From Mycolicibacterium septicum DSM 44393 (lineage in GTDB: Bacteria > Actinomycetota > Actinomycetes > Mycobacteriales > Mycobacteriaceae), in assembly GCF_000455325.1 (NCBI RefSeq), contig NZ_HG322953.1, positions 123,673 to 187,672 of the forward strand: DNA of 64,000 nt, read 5' to 3'. Shown here in pieces: positions 44,731 through 52,874 of this stretch. Both the position numbers and the translations under genes were made by a program. How positions within the stretch are numbered: the first letter of the stretch is position 1; each line of letters starts with the position of its first letter. The notes beneath the pieces were generated by a model. It was not told where the DNA came from. It was given only the letters and a program-made list of their open reading frames with translations, and ran no database searches.

Positions 44731-44748
44731 GCTGAGCACCTGCTTAGC
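44731..44748. promoter_or_regulatory. Likely TetR operator between P450 and TetR genes
   Basis: GCTGAGCA (44731-44738), CC, TGCTTAGC (44741-44748) form an 8-2-8 inverted repeat with one mismatch. Its position in the divergent promoter region is typical for a TetR protein that represses both genes. Confidence 0.6.
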
Positions 44749-44840
44749 ATGGCAGTAGAGTCGTGGTCAAGATCACGTGGCTGTGCTGAAGTTACGATCA
44801 GCCAGACGTTGTCGGGGGCAAGTCGTGAGGAGGATCGGGT

Positions 44841-45446
44841 ATGGCATCGGCGCGAAGGATCGGGGCGCCCGACGCGAAGAACCGAATCGTGCTGCTCGAC
44901 GCTGCCGAGGCGCTGATGATCGAGGAGGGGTACGTCGCGGTCACGTCCCGGCGGGTGGCCGAGCGGGCCGGTCTCAAGCCCCAGTTGGTGCACTACTACT
45001 TCCGCACCATGGATGACCTGTTCCTGGCGGTGTTCGTGCGGCGGGCCGATGAGGGGTTGGCTGCGCAGGCCGAGGCTCTGAACTCGCCGCAGCCGCTGTG
45101 GGCACTGTGGCGGTTCGGCACCGACCCGAGCGCTACGCGCTTGACGATGGAGATGACGGGGCTTGCCAACCACCGACCGGCGCTGCGGGCCGAGATCGGC
45201 CGCTACGCGGAAATGTTCCGCGAGGCGGAAACCAAGGCGATCGACGGGGCGCTGCAGCGGTACGGCGTCGAAGCGTCCGAGGTGCCGCCGATCGTGTGGA
45301 CCTTCATCGCGGCCAGTGTGTCGCGGGTGATGGTCATGGAGCAGGCGCTCGGAATGACGGCAGGTCATGCCGAGGTGCTGAAGTTCTGCGAGGACTGGCT
45401 GCGCCGTCTCGAAGGCGAACCGCAGCCGCTGGAACTGCCGGCCTGA
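44841..45446 (+). CDS. TetR-family transcriptional regulator
   Basis: TetR regulator of 201 aa. The helix-turn-helix is at about residues 35-55 (TSRRVAERAGLKPQLVHYYF). The C-terminal ligand domain is Trp- and Met-containing. ATG at 44841 follows GAGGATCGG. It is divergent from the P450 at 43358, and the inverted repeat at 44731 is the probable site. The ligand may be the P450 substrate or a CoA ester. Whether it also binds the GAGAAT-type sites is unknown. Confidence 0.93.
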   Translation: MASARRIGAPDAKNRIVLLDAAEALMIEEGYVAVTSRRVAERAGLKPQLVHYYFRTMDDLFLAVFVRRADEGLAAQAEALNSPQPLWALWRFGTDPSATRLTMEMTGLANHRPALRAEIGRYAEMFREAETKAIDGALQRYGVEASEVPPIVWTFIAASVSRVMVMEQALGMTAGHAEVLKFCEDWLRRLEGEPQPLELPA

Positions 45447-45464
45447 AGCCTGACCCTGCGTGAG

Positions 45465-45508
45465 GCGTGAACGTCCCCCGAACCGATGGTTGCGGGGGAC
45501 ATTCACGT
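45465..45508. terminator. Hairpin between TetR and thiolase genes
   Basis: Arms around 45467-45484 and 45488-45506 pair over about 18 bp with one mismatch and one bulge, with loop GAT. The ACGTCCCCC/GGGGGACATT core resembles the perfect hairpin at 6656-6699. Bidirectional between convergent genes. Confidence 0.65.
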
Positions 45509-45524
45509 CTGGCCGCCAGACGGA

Positions 45525-46670
45525 CTAGAGCGAGAGGATCGTTGCCGAGGCTGTGCCCGGCGCGCCGTAGACCTGAGCCAGGCCGACTCTGGGATTGCCC
45601 GGCACCTGGCGTTCGCCCGCCTCGCCACGCAGCTGTCTCACCAGCTCGTGCATCTGGCGAAGGCCCGAAGCCCCGATGGGCTCGCCGTTGGCGATCAGAC
45701 CGCCGTCGGTATTGACCGGGATCGATCCGCCGATCTCGGTGGCGCCGTCGGCCAGCAGCTTCTCCTGCTCGCCATCGGCACACAACCCGGTCTCGGCCAT
45801 GTGGATCACCTCGGCGCCGGCATCGGTGTCCTGCAGCTGGGCGATGTCCACGTCCTCGGGCCCGATGCCCGCGGCCTCATAGGCGGCCTTGGCTGCGTAG
45901 ACCGTCGGTGAGGGATCCTCGTCGAGCGGAGCCGAGGTGCCGTGCACCTCGTACGCGCCGAACGTCCGGGTCCGGATCTCGCTGGCCCGTACGTACACCG
46001 GCTTGTCGGTGTATTTGTGCGCGATGTCCGCCCGGCACATGATCACCGCGGCCGCACCTTCGTCGGGTGCGCAGAACATGTACTGCCGCAGCGGGTAGTT
46101 CAGCACCGGGGAGGCCATGATCTCCTCGACCGAGATCTCCTTGCGCCGGAACGCATTCGGATTCTTCTCACCGTTGCGGAAGTTCTTGTTGGCCACCCGC
46201 GCCAGCGTCTCCTCGGAGATGTTGTGCTTGTGGATGTAATGGTTGGCCTTCATCCCGAAGAACTTGGTGGTGACGAACTGGCCGTTCTCGGCATACCACT
46301 GCGGCAGGGCGAGTTTGGCCGGGTCGTCGGTGAACGCGCCGCGCGGGTGCTTGTCCAGGCCGATCGCGATGCCGATGTCGTACTTGCCCAGCCGGATCGT
46401 GTCGGCGGTCTGCTGGATCGCGCTGGCCGCGGTGGCGCACGCGTTGAACACGTTGGTGAACGTGATGCCGGTCAGCCCGACCAGCCTGGTGACCGCGTCG
46501 GGATTCGACACCTCGTAGCTGCCGCCGAACCCGAACTGGATGTCCTTCCACTCCAGGCCCGCATCCTCGAGAGCGAATTGGATTGCCTCGGCGCCCATTT
46601 GCATCGCGGTCTTGTCGAATCGGCCGAACGGGTGAATGCCGACGCCGATGATCGCTACGTCATTGGTCAT
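45525..46670 (-). CDS. Thiolase-family lipid-transfer protein (SCP-x/Ltp-like)
   Basis: Thiolase superfamily protein, 381 aa, of the SCP-x thiolase/Ltp type. NACATAA holds a Cys at residue 78 near the nucleophile position, and NTDGGLIANGEPIGASGLRQ is the conserved late glycine-rich segment. ATG at 46670 is preferred; the longer frame has no ribosome-binding site. The upstream gene encodes a DUF35 protein 13 bases away. Thiolase-DUF35 complexes such as Ltp2 with ChsH2-DUF35 carry out retro-aldol or thiolytic removal of side chains from steroid CoA esters. Confidence 0.92.
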   Translation of the reverse strand: MTNDVAIIGVGIHPFGRFDKTAMQMGAEAIQFALEDAGLEWKDIQFGFGGSYEVSNPDAVTRLVGLTGITFTNVFNACATAASAIQQTADTIRLGKYDIGIAIGLDKHPRGAFTDDPAKLALPQWYAENGQFVTTKFFGMKANHYIHKHNISEETLARVANKNFRNGEKNPNAFRRKEISVEEIMASPVLNYPLRQYMFCAPDEGAAAVIMCRADIAHKYTDKPVYVRASEIRTRTFGAYEVHGTSAPLDEDPSPTVYAAKAAYEAAGIGPEDVDIAQLQDTDAGAEVIHMAETGLCADGEQEKLLADGATEIGGSIPVNTDGGLIANGEPIGASGLRQMHELVRQLRGEAGERQVPGNPRVGLAQVYGAPGTASATILSL

Positions 46671-46683
46671 GTGCGCGGCCTCT

Positions 46684-47115
46684 CTAGACGGGCTGGAAGG
46701 CGAAGGTGACAATCTCGTTGCCGTCTTCGTCGGTGGTGAACGGGATCATGGTGAGTTCGACGTCCATGCCGAATTGCAGTTTGGCGGGGTCGTTTTCGGT
46801 GAGGCGGCCTTCGACGCGCAGGACCGGTCCGGTGTCGTCGGTGAGTTCGACGAGGCCGACGCCGAAGGGGACGAAGGCTTTTCCGGTGGGGCCTTTGTAG
46901 GGGGCGCCGGGTGGGAAGCCCTGGGTGGTCCAGGCGATGACGGTGCCGCGTCGGGGCAGCAGGGCTTGTTCGGTGTTGCCGCCGGAGCATTTGGGGCAGC
47001 GGGCCTGGGCGGGGAAGGTGGTGGCCGTGCAGTCGGTGCAGCGGCTGCCGATCAGCTGGGGTTCGGCGTCGGGCCACGTCGAGATCTCGGGCGCCAGAGC
47101 CTTCTGAGTTGACAC
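46684..47115 (-). CDS. DUF35 OB-fold/zinc-ribbon protein, thiolase partner
   Basis: Protein of 143 aa with an N-terminal rubredoxin-like zinc ribbon (CTDC and CPKC) and a C-terminal OB fold (TVIAWTTQGFPPG onward). These proteins are obligatory partners of Ltp-type thiolases. The downstream gene is such a thiolase. It starts an operon on the minus strand, divergent from the VOC protein, with a shared operator-like site at 47141. Confidence 0.93.
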   Translation of the reverse strand: MSTQKALAPEISTWPDAEPQLIGSRCTDCTATTFPAQARCPKCSGGNTEQALLPRRGTVIAWTTQGFPPGAPYKGPTGKAFVPFGVGLVELTDDTGPVLRVEGRLTENDPAKLQFGMDVELTMIPFTTDEDGNEIVTFAFQPV

Positions 47116-47140
47116 GTCGCTGACGATAACTGGAAATGCA

Positions 47141-47166
47141 ATTCTCGTCTAGTGAGAACCGGCTCT
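47141..47166. promoter_or_regulatory. ATTCTC-n7-GAGAAC operator (site 9)
   Basis: Half-sites 47141-47146 and 47154-47159 seven bases apart, with a further CTCTC (47163-47167 approximately) beyond, like the three-part site at 4272. It lies in the 100-base divergent promoter of the DUF35-thiolase and VOC genes. Confidence 0.55.
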
Positions 47167-47215
47167 CGGTAGGCTCGCTGGTGCAGTTGAGACGGTATGG
47201 ACGGATGGAGGCGGC

Positions 47216-47743
47216 GTGAGCGAGGTTCTACCGGGGGAAGTCCGTCAGATCGGGTACGTGGTCACCGATCTGGACGAGGCGATAGCGGGCTGGCTGAAGA
47301 TGGGCGTCGGCCCGTGGTTCGTGATCCGCGACCTGCCGCAGCGGGTGACCTACCGCGGCGCGCCGTGCGAGGTGAAACTGTCCCTCGCGCTGTCCAACAG
47401 CGGTGACCTCCAGGTCGAGTTGATCCAGCAACTCGACGACACTCCCAGCATCTTCACCGAGTTCCTCGACGGCTCCGGCGCGGGAGGCTTTCACCAACTT
47501 GCCTACTGGGCAGACGATTTCGAAGCCGCGATGGCCACGCTCGGCGAGGCCGGCTGGCCCCGGGTGTGGTCGGGCGGGGAAGGGGAGGGAGTGCGTTTCG
47601 CCTACTTCGAACCGCCGGCGGGTGCCGCGATCGTCGAGATCATGGAGCTGACCGAGGCCTCGGCCGGCATGGCCGCGTATGTGCGCGCGCAGGCCGCCGG
47701 CTGGGACGGCGGCGATCCGGTCCGGGAGCTGGGCGGCGGCTGA
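47216..47743 (+). CDS. VOC (glyoxalase/epimerase-like) family protein
   Basis: Vicinal-oxygen-chelate fold protein, 175 aa, with QIGYVVTDLDEAIAGWLKMGVGPW at the start and a GGFHQLAYWADDFEAAMATL second module, followed by EIMEL. The metal-ligand positions of a methylmalonyl-CoA epimerase or dioxygenase are partly present, but the exact activity is not clear. GTG at 47216 follows GGAGG. It shares its promoter region with the DUF35-thiolase operon and converges on the enoyl-CoA hydratase gene. Confidence 0.88.
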   Translation: MSEVLPGEVRQIGYVVTDLDEAIAGWLKMGVGPWFVIRDLPQRVTYRGAPCEVKLSLALSNSGDLQVELIQQLDDTPSIFTEFLDGSGAGGFHQLAYWADDFEAAMATLGEAGWPRVWSGGEGEGVRFAYFEPPAGAAIVEIMELTEASAGMAAYVRAQAAGWDGGDPVRELGGG

Positions 47744-47767
47744 CGGCCGCCCAGCGACACCCGAGGC

Positions 47768-48484
47768 CTACTTTCCCTTGTTCATCACCTTGTCCGCGGC
47801 GGCCCAGTGCTCGTCGGAGCACCACAGCCGGGCGAAGGCCGCGACTGCCTCGGTGGTCGAAACCCCGTTGATCACCCGCTTGACCTCACCGGCCTGACGC
47901 CGGGCCAGAAGCTGCGCCGTCGACCGCCAGGTCTCGGCGAACTCGGCCCGGGGGACGACCTGGTCGATCAGACCGACCTGCTCCGCCTCGCGTGCGCCGA
48001 GGATGCGACCGGTTCCGGCCAGTAGCAGCGCCCGGCTGCGGCCGACCAGGGTGGCGAGCCGTTCGGCCCCGCCCCACGCGGGCATGATCGCCAGGGCGAC
48101 CTGGTTGAACCCGATCTTGATGTCATCGGCGGCGATTCGGATGTCTGCCGCGACGGCGACCTCGGCCCCGCCGCCCAGGGCATGGCCGTTGAGCGCCGCG
48201 ATGACCGGTCCGTCGAAACCCGCGATCCGGTCGCAGATCGTGCGCATCCGCCAAGCCATCTCGGACGCTTCGAGTTCGGTGCGCAGTGCTGCCAGTTCCT
48301 TCAGGTCGCCCCCGGAGACGAAGGCGCGGTCGCCGCCGCCGGTGATCACCAGGGCGGACGCGCCGGCGGCGCCATCCAGGGCCTTGTTCAGCGCATCCAT
48401 GGTGTCCAGCGAGATGGCGTTGCGCGCCTGCGGGCGGTCGATCGTGATGACCGCCAGTTCGCCGTCGATTTCGAGGTCGACCAT
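47768..48484 (-). CDS. Enoyl-CoA hydratase/isomerase-family protein
   Basis: Crotonase-fold protein, 238 aa. The oxyanion-forming segments are AFVSGGD and GHALGGGAEVAVAADI, where E108 matches the first catalytic Glu of enoyl-CoA hydratase. The second catalytic Glu position holds Q128 (FNQVALAIMP), so simple hydratase activity is doubtful and isomerase, lyase or hydrolase activity is possible. ATG at 48484 follows GGAG. It is divergent from the acyl-CoA synthetase, and an operator lies between. Confidence 0.9.
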   Translation of the reverse strand: MVDLEIDGELAVITIDRPQARNAISLDTMDALNKALDGAAGASALVITGGGDRAFVSGGDLKELAALRTELEASEMAWRMRTICDRIAGFDGPVIAALNGHALGGGAEVAVAADIRIAADDIKIGFNQVALAIMPAWGGAERLATLVGRSRALLLAGTGRILGAREAEQVGLIDQVVPRAEFAETWRSTAQLLARRQAGEVKRVINGVSTTEAVAAFARLWCSDEHWAAADKVMNKGK

Positions 48485-48511
48485 CAAACGTTCTCCAGTT
48501 CCGGGATTGGC

Positions 48512-48530
48512 ATTCTCGTTTGATGAGAAT
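48512..48530. promoter_or_regulatory. ATTCTC-n7-GAGAAT operator (site 10)
   Basis: Perfect half-sites 48512-48517 and 48525-48530 separated by seven bases, in the 58-base gap between two divergent genes. It is 12 bases from the synthetase GTG and 27 from the hydratase ATG, so one bound protein could block both. Confidence 0.65.
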
Positions 48531-48542
48531 AACATCACCGTT

Positions 48543-50114
48543 GTGCGCGACATCCCCGTTGAGCTGACCAAACGGTACGTCGAAGAAGGCTGGTGGCGGC
48601 CTGAAACCCTGGGCCAGATGCTGGCCGACGGTCTGGCCGCCAGTCCCGATGCCGGGTTCTACGTGCACTCCGCGACCCGTCCGTACCAGGGCACCTTCGG
48701 CGAGGTCGAGCGCACCGCGCGGCGCCTGGCCGCCGGGCTGCGCGATCGCGGGGTCGGGCCCGGTGACGTCGTGGCCCTGCAACTGCCGAACTGGATGGAG
48801 GCCGCGGCCGCGTTCTGGGCCTCGGCATTCCTCGGAGCCGTGACCGTGCCGATCGTGCACTTCTACGGACGCAAGGAACTCGGCCACATCATGGCCACGG
48901 CGAGGCCGAAGGTGTTCATCACCACCGAGCAGTTCGGCCGGATGAAGTTCGAGCCCGATCTGTGTGCCGACGTCCCGATCGTGGGTCTGGTCGGTGCCGA
49001 TGAGCGCTCGCGCGAGGAGCGTCGGCACAGCTCTTTCGCCGACCTCCTCGCCGACGAGCCGATGAGGGGCACCCTGACCGCCGATCCGGCGGCGCCGGCG
49101 CTGATCGCCTTCACCTCCGGAACCACCCGCGAGCCCAAAGGTGTTGTCCACAGCCATCAGACGCTGGGCTTCGAAACCCGCCAGTTGCTGGAGAACTACC
49201 CGCCGGACCGGGGTCGTCAGCTCACCGCCACGCCCGTCGGGCACTTCATCGGCATGCTCGGCGCGTTCCTGATCCCGGTGCTGGAGGGTGCCCCGATCGA
49301 CCTGTGCGACGTCTGGGATCCGGGCAAGGTGCTGGAGCTGATCGAGCGTGACGAACTGTCGATCGGTGGCGGGCCACCGTATTTCGTCACCAGCCTGATG
49401 GACCACCCGCAGTTCAGCGAACGCCATCTGGCCCGGTTCACCACCGTCGGACTGGGCGGCTCGACCGTGCCCGCAGCCGTCACCCGGCGACTGGCCGATC
49501 TGGGCCTGTTCGTCTTCCGTTCCTACGGCAGCACCGAACATCCGTCGATCACCGGATCCGGTGCAGGTGCGCCCGAGGCCAAGCGGCTGTACACCGACGG
49601 CAATGTGCGTCCGGGTGTGGAGATCCGGCTCGGGCCGGACGGGGAGATCTTCAGCCGTGGACCGGATCTGTGCCTCGGCTATACCGACGATGCCCTCACC
49701 GCAAAACATTTCGACTCCGACGGCTGGTATCGAACGGGCGACATCGGAGTGCTCGACGACGACGGGTACCTGACCATCACCGACCGGACCACCGACCTCA
49801 TCATCCGGGGCGGCGAGAACATCAGCGCGCTGGAGGTGGAAGAGGTGCTGCTGGGCCTGCCCGATGTGATCGAGGCGATCGTGGTGGCCGCACCGGACGC
49901 GCGGCTGGGCGAGAGGGTGGCCGCGGTCCTTCGCGTGCGCGACGGCGGCACGATGCCCACCCTCGATCAGGTGCGGGCGCATTTCGAGTCCTGCGGGGTG
50001 GCCCGGCAGAAATGGCCGGAAGAGCTACATCAGGCCGAAGATTTTCCCCGCACGGCCAGCGGCAAGGTTCAGAAGTTCGTCATCCGTCAGGAGATTGCTG
50101 CAATCGCCCGGTGA
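48543..50114 (+). CDS. AMP-binding acyl-CoA synthetase (FadD-like)
   Basis: ANL-superfamily acyl-CoA ligase, 523 aa. The phosphate-binding loop is TSGTTREPKG, where the usual Gly after TSGTT is Arg. Later motifs are RSYGSTEHPS, WYRTGDIG and DRTTDLIIRGGENIS, and the catalytic Lys lies in TASGKVQK near the end. GTG at 48543 starts it, since the longer frame overlaps the divergent gene. It would activate a carboxylic acid made in this pathway to its CoA ester. The next gene lies 79 bases downstream with its own operator. Confidence 0.93.
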   Translation: MRDIPVELTKRYVEEGWWRPETLGQMLADGLAASPDAGFYVHSATRPYQGTFGEVERTARRLAAGLRDRGVGPGDVVALQLPNWMEAAAAFWASAFLGAVTVPIVHFYGRKELGHIMATARPKVFITTEQFGRMKFEPDLCADVPIVGLVGADERSREERRHSSFADLLADEPMRGTLTADPAAPALIAFTSGTTREPKGVVHSHQTLGFETRQLLENYPPDRGRQLTATPVGHFIGMLGAFLIPVLEGAPIDLCDVWDPGKVLELIERDELSIGGGPPYFVTSLMDHPQFSERHLARFTTVGLGGSTVPAAVTRRLADLGLFVFRSYGSTEHPSITGSGAGAPEAKRLYTDGNVRPGVEIRLGPDGEIFSRGPDLCLGYTDDALTAKHFDSDGWYRTGDIGVLDDDGYLTITDRTTDLIIRGGENISALEVEEVLLGLPDVIEAIVVAAPDARLGERVAAVLRVRDGGTMPTLDQVRAHFESCGVARQKWPEELHQAEDFPRTASGKVQKFVIRQEIAAIAR

Positions 50115-50156
50115 GCAGCCCTCGGGCCGAGCTGGGCATTGCGGCAGCTATCAAGT

Positions 50157-50171
50157 GAGAATATGATTCTC
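50157..50171. promoter_or_regulatory. GAGAAT-n3-ATTCTC operator (site 11)
   Basis: Perfect inverted repeat GAGAATATGATTCTC, the same form as the site at 4408. It lies 22 bases upstream of the amidohydrolase ATG. Confidence 0.65.
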
Positions 50172-50193
50172 TAGAATTGCAAAGGAGTTTTCC

Positions 50194-51384
50194 ATGGGAC
50201 AACTGTCGCATAGGGTCGACATTCCGTTTCCGCTGTTCGACGCGGACAACCACCTCTACGAGCCGCCGGAGGCGATGACCAAGTACCTCCCCAAGGAGTA
50301 CAAGGACATCGTCCAGTACGTCGAGGTCAACGGCCGCACCAAGATCGCGATCGACGGCCACATCAGCAACTACATCCCGAACCCCACGTTCTCGCACGTC
50401 GCCAAGCCAGGCGCCTGGGAGGAGTACTTCAAGTTCGGCAACCCGGACGGCAAGAGCAAGCGCGAGCTGTTCGGTGAGCCGATGCGGTCCATCCCGGCGT
50501 TCTTCGAGCCGGAGCCGCGTCTGGAGCTGATGAACGAACTCGGCGTCGACCGCAGCCTGATGTTCCCGACGCTGGCCAGCCTCATCGAGGAGCGGCTGCG
50601 CGACAATCCGGTCGCCATCCACGTCATCGTCCACTCCCTCAACCAGTGGCTGGACGAGGTCTGGGGCTTCAACTACCGGAACCGCATCTTCACCACCCCG
50701 GTGATCACCCTGCCCATCGTCGAGAAGGCGATCGAAGAGCTGGAGTGGTGCGTCAAGCGCGGCGCCCGCGCCATCCTGGTCCGCCCGGCACCGGTGCCCG
50801 GCTTCCGTGGCCCGCGCTCGTTCGCGCTGCCCGAGTTCGACCCCTTCTGGGAGCGATGCGTCGAGTACGACGTGTTCGTCGGCATGCACTCCTCCGACAG
50901 CGGCTACTCGCGCTACACCTCGGAATGGGATGGCACGGTGCAGGAGATGCTGCCGTTCCAGACCAACGCGATGAACATCCTCAACGAGTGGCGCCCGATT
51001 CAGGATGCCGTCGGCTCTTGGGTGATCCACGGTGCACTGTTCCGCCATCCGAAGCTCAAGGTGGGCATCGTCGAAGCCGGCTCCAAGTGGATGTTCCCGC
51101 TCCTGGATTCCATGGCCGAGGTGTACAAGAAGGCACCAGAGGCCTTCCTGGGCAACCCGATCGAGGAGATCAAGAACCGCATCTACGTCAGCCCCTTCTA
51201 CGAAGAGGGCATCGACGACCTGATCAACCTGATCGGCGTCGAACAGGTGCTGTACGGCTCCGACTGGCCGCACCCGGAGGGCCTGGCCGAACCGACCCAC
51301 TACGTGACCGCGCTCGAGCACCTGGCCGTCGAGGATCAGGCCAAGATCATGGGCGGCAACCTGGGCCGCCTGGTCACGCTCTAA
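50194..51384 (+). CDS. Amidohydrolase-family (amidohydro_2) protein
   Basis: Third amidohydrolase_2 protein, 396 aa. N-terminal motif LFDADNHLYEPP, middle SSDSGYSRY, and late LYGSDWPHPEG. The YGSDWPHPEG motif with its Asp is complete here, unlike in the gene at 3066. ATG at 50194 follows AAAGGAG. Related to the two copies in the first operon, so three amidohydrolases act in the same island. It is followed by an acyl-CoA synthetase after 11 bases. Confidence 0.93.
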   Translation: MGQLSHRVDIPFPLFDADNHLYEPPEAMTKYLPKEYKDIVQYVEVNGRTKIAIDGHISNYIPNPTFSHVAKPGAWEEYFKFGNPDGKSKRELFGEPMRSIPAFFEPEPRLELMNELGVDRSLMFPTLASLIEERLRDNPVAIHVIVHSLNQWLDEVWGFNYRNRIFTTPVITLPIVEKAIEELEWCVKRGARAILVRPAPVPGFRGPRSFALPEFDPFWERCVEYDVFVGMHSSDSGYSRYTSEWDGTVQEMLPFQTNAMNILNEWRPIQDAVGSWVIHGALFRHPKLKVGIVEAGSKWMFPLLDSMAEVYKKAPEAFLGNPIEEIKNRIYVSPFYEEGIDDLINLIGVEQVLYGSDWPHPEGLAEPTHYVTALEHLAVEDQAKIMGGNLGRLVTL

Positions 51385-51395
51385 GGGGCCGACAC

Positions 51396-52874
51396 ATCAA
51401 TCAGTGGCAGACCATCCCCGAGATGGTCTTGAGTGCAGCGGACCGTTTCGGCGATGCCGAGGCTGTCGTCGACGGTCCGCTGCGTCTGACCTTCACCCAA
51501 CTCGCCGAGCGCATCCGCAAAGCCTCGGGTGCGTTCGCCGGGTTCGGCGTGGACAAGGGGGACCGGGTCGCGGTCTGGGCTCCCAATTCGGCCGAGTGGA
51601 TCATCGCCGCATTCGGGATCATGGCCGCCGGCGGCGTCCTGGTCCCGGTCAACACGCGGTTCAAGGCCGAAGAGGCCGCCGACGTGGTGGTGCGCAGCGG
51701 CGCCAAGGCGGTGATGATCCAAAACGGTTTCCTCGGGCAGGATTTCACGTTCACCGAGGCTGATCTCGATGTTCCGACCATCGATCTCAAGTCGGACTTC
51801 CTGACTAGTGGAAGTCCGTTCACGCGTGATGTGGAGCCCGCCGACATCGCCGATGTCATCTTCACCTCGGGCACCACGGGCAGGCCCAAGGGCGCGATGA
51901 TGAACCATCGCCAGACGCTGCGGGCCTACGAGGAGTGGGCCACCCTGGCGGATCTGCGCGAGGGTGATCGCTACCTGATGATCAACCCGTACTTCCACAC
52001 CTTCGGGTTGAAGGCGGGGTTGGTGGCGTCCTTCCTGCGCGGTGCGACGATGCTGCCGGTGGCGGTGTTCGACGTCGACAATGTGGTGGAACTGATCGAG
52101 CGCGAACGCATCACGATGCTTCCGGGCCCGCCCACCCTCTACCACTCATTGCTGGCTGTCGCAGACCGTGACCGGCTGGCTACGCTGCGGGCGGGGGTGA
52201 CGGGTGCCGCCGACATCCCGGTGGAACTGGTGCGTCGCATCCGCGAGGAGTTGCCGTTCCAGACGTTGATGACCGGCTACGGCCTCACGGAGGCGGGCAA
52301 CGTCACGCTGTCACGGCCGGGTGACTCGGCCGAGGATGTGGCCACCACCGCCGGGCTTCCGTGCGAGGGGATCGACGTACGCATCGCCGAGGACACCGAG
52401 GTGCTGGTGCGCGGCTACAACGTGATGCAGGGCTACCTGGACGATCCGGCGGCCACCGCCGAGGCGATCGACGCCGACGGCTGGCTGCACACCGGAGATC
52501 TCGGCGAGTTCACCGAGTCCGGCAGGCTGCGGATCGTCGGACGTAAGAAAGACATGTTCATCGTCGGCGGCTTCAACGCCTACCCGGCCGAGATCGAGGG
52601 ATTCCTGCTCGAGCATCCGGCGATTGCGCAGGTTGCCGTCATCGGTGTCGCCGACGAGCGGATGGGCCAGGTCGGCAAGGCGTTCGTGGTGCTGCGGGAC
52701 GACCCCGGTGCCGCGCCCATCGCTGCCGAGGAATTGATCGCCTGGGGCCGCGAGCGCATGGCCGGCTACAAGGTGCCCCGCTATGTCGAGTTTCTCGACG
52801 AACTTCCACTCAATGCCACCGGCAAGGTGATGAAGAATGAGCTCGAGGCGCGGGTGACGGCGAGTCCGGGCTAA
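51396..52874 (+). CDS. AMP-binding acyl-CoA synthetase (FadD3-like)
   Basis: ANL-superfamily acyl-CoA ligase, about 492 aa. Motifs: TSGTTGRPKG phosphate loop, TGYGLTEAGN, WLHTGDLG, GRKKDMFIVGGFNAYP and the Lys in NATGKVMK. The frame is open far upstream, but that part overlaps the amidohydrolase. I place the start at an ATC at 51396 because AAGGGG ends seven bases before it; the first ATG, 51423, lacks a ribosome-binding site. Resembles FadD3-type ligases that activate ring-degradation propionate chains. Confidence 0.85.
   Translation: MNQWQTIPEMVLSAADRFGDAEAVVDGPLRLTFTQLAERIRKASGAFAGFGVDKGDRVAVWAPNSAEWIIAAFGIMAAGGVLVPVNTRFKAEEAADVVVRSGAKAVMIQNGFLGQDFTFTEADLDVPTIDLKSDFLTSGSPFTRDVEPADIADVIFTSGTTGRPKGAMMNHRQTLRAYEEWATLADLREGDRYLMINPYFHTFGLKAGLVASFLRGATMLPVAVFDVDNVVELIERERITMLPGPPTLYHSLLAVADRDRLATLRAGVTGAADIPVELVRRIREELPFQTLMTGYGLTEAGNVTLSRPGDSAEDVATTAGLPCEGIDVRIAEDTEVLVRGYNVMQGYLDDPAATAEAIDADGWLHTGDLGEFTESGRLRIVGRKKDMFIVGGFNAYPAEIEGFLLEHPAIAQVAVIGVADERMGQVGKAFVVLRDDPGAAPIAAEELIAWGRERMAGYKVPRYVEFLDELPLNATGKVMKNELEARVTASPG

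Noticed and set aside
46667..47077. 136-aa Arg/His/Pro-rich frame overlapping the DUF35 gene
   Set aside because: Shadow frame of a gene with clear zinc-ribbon and OB-fold motifs.
50646..51395. Long N-terminal extension of the acyl-CoA synthetase
   Set aside because: This part is a shifted frame of the amidohydrolase gene and has shadow-type composition.
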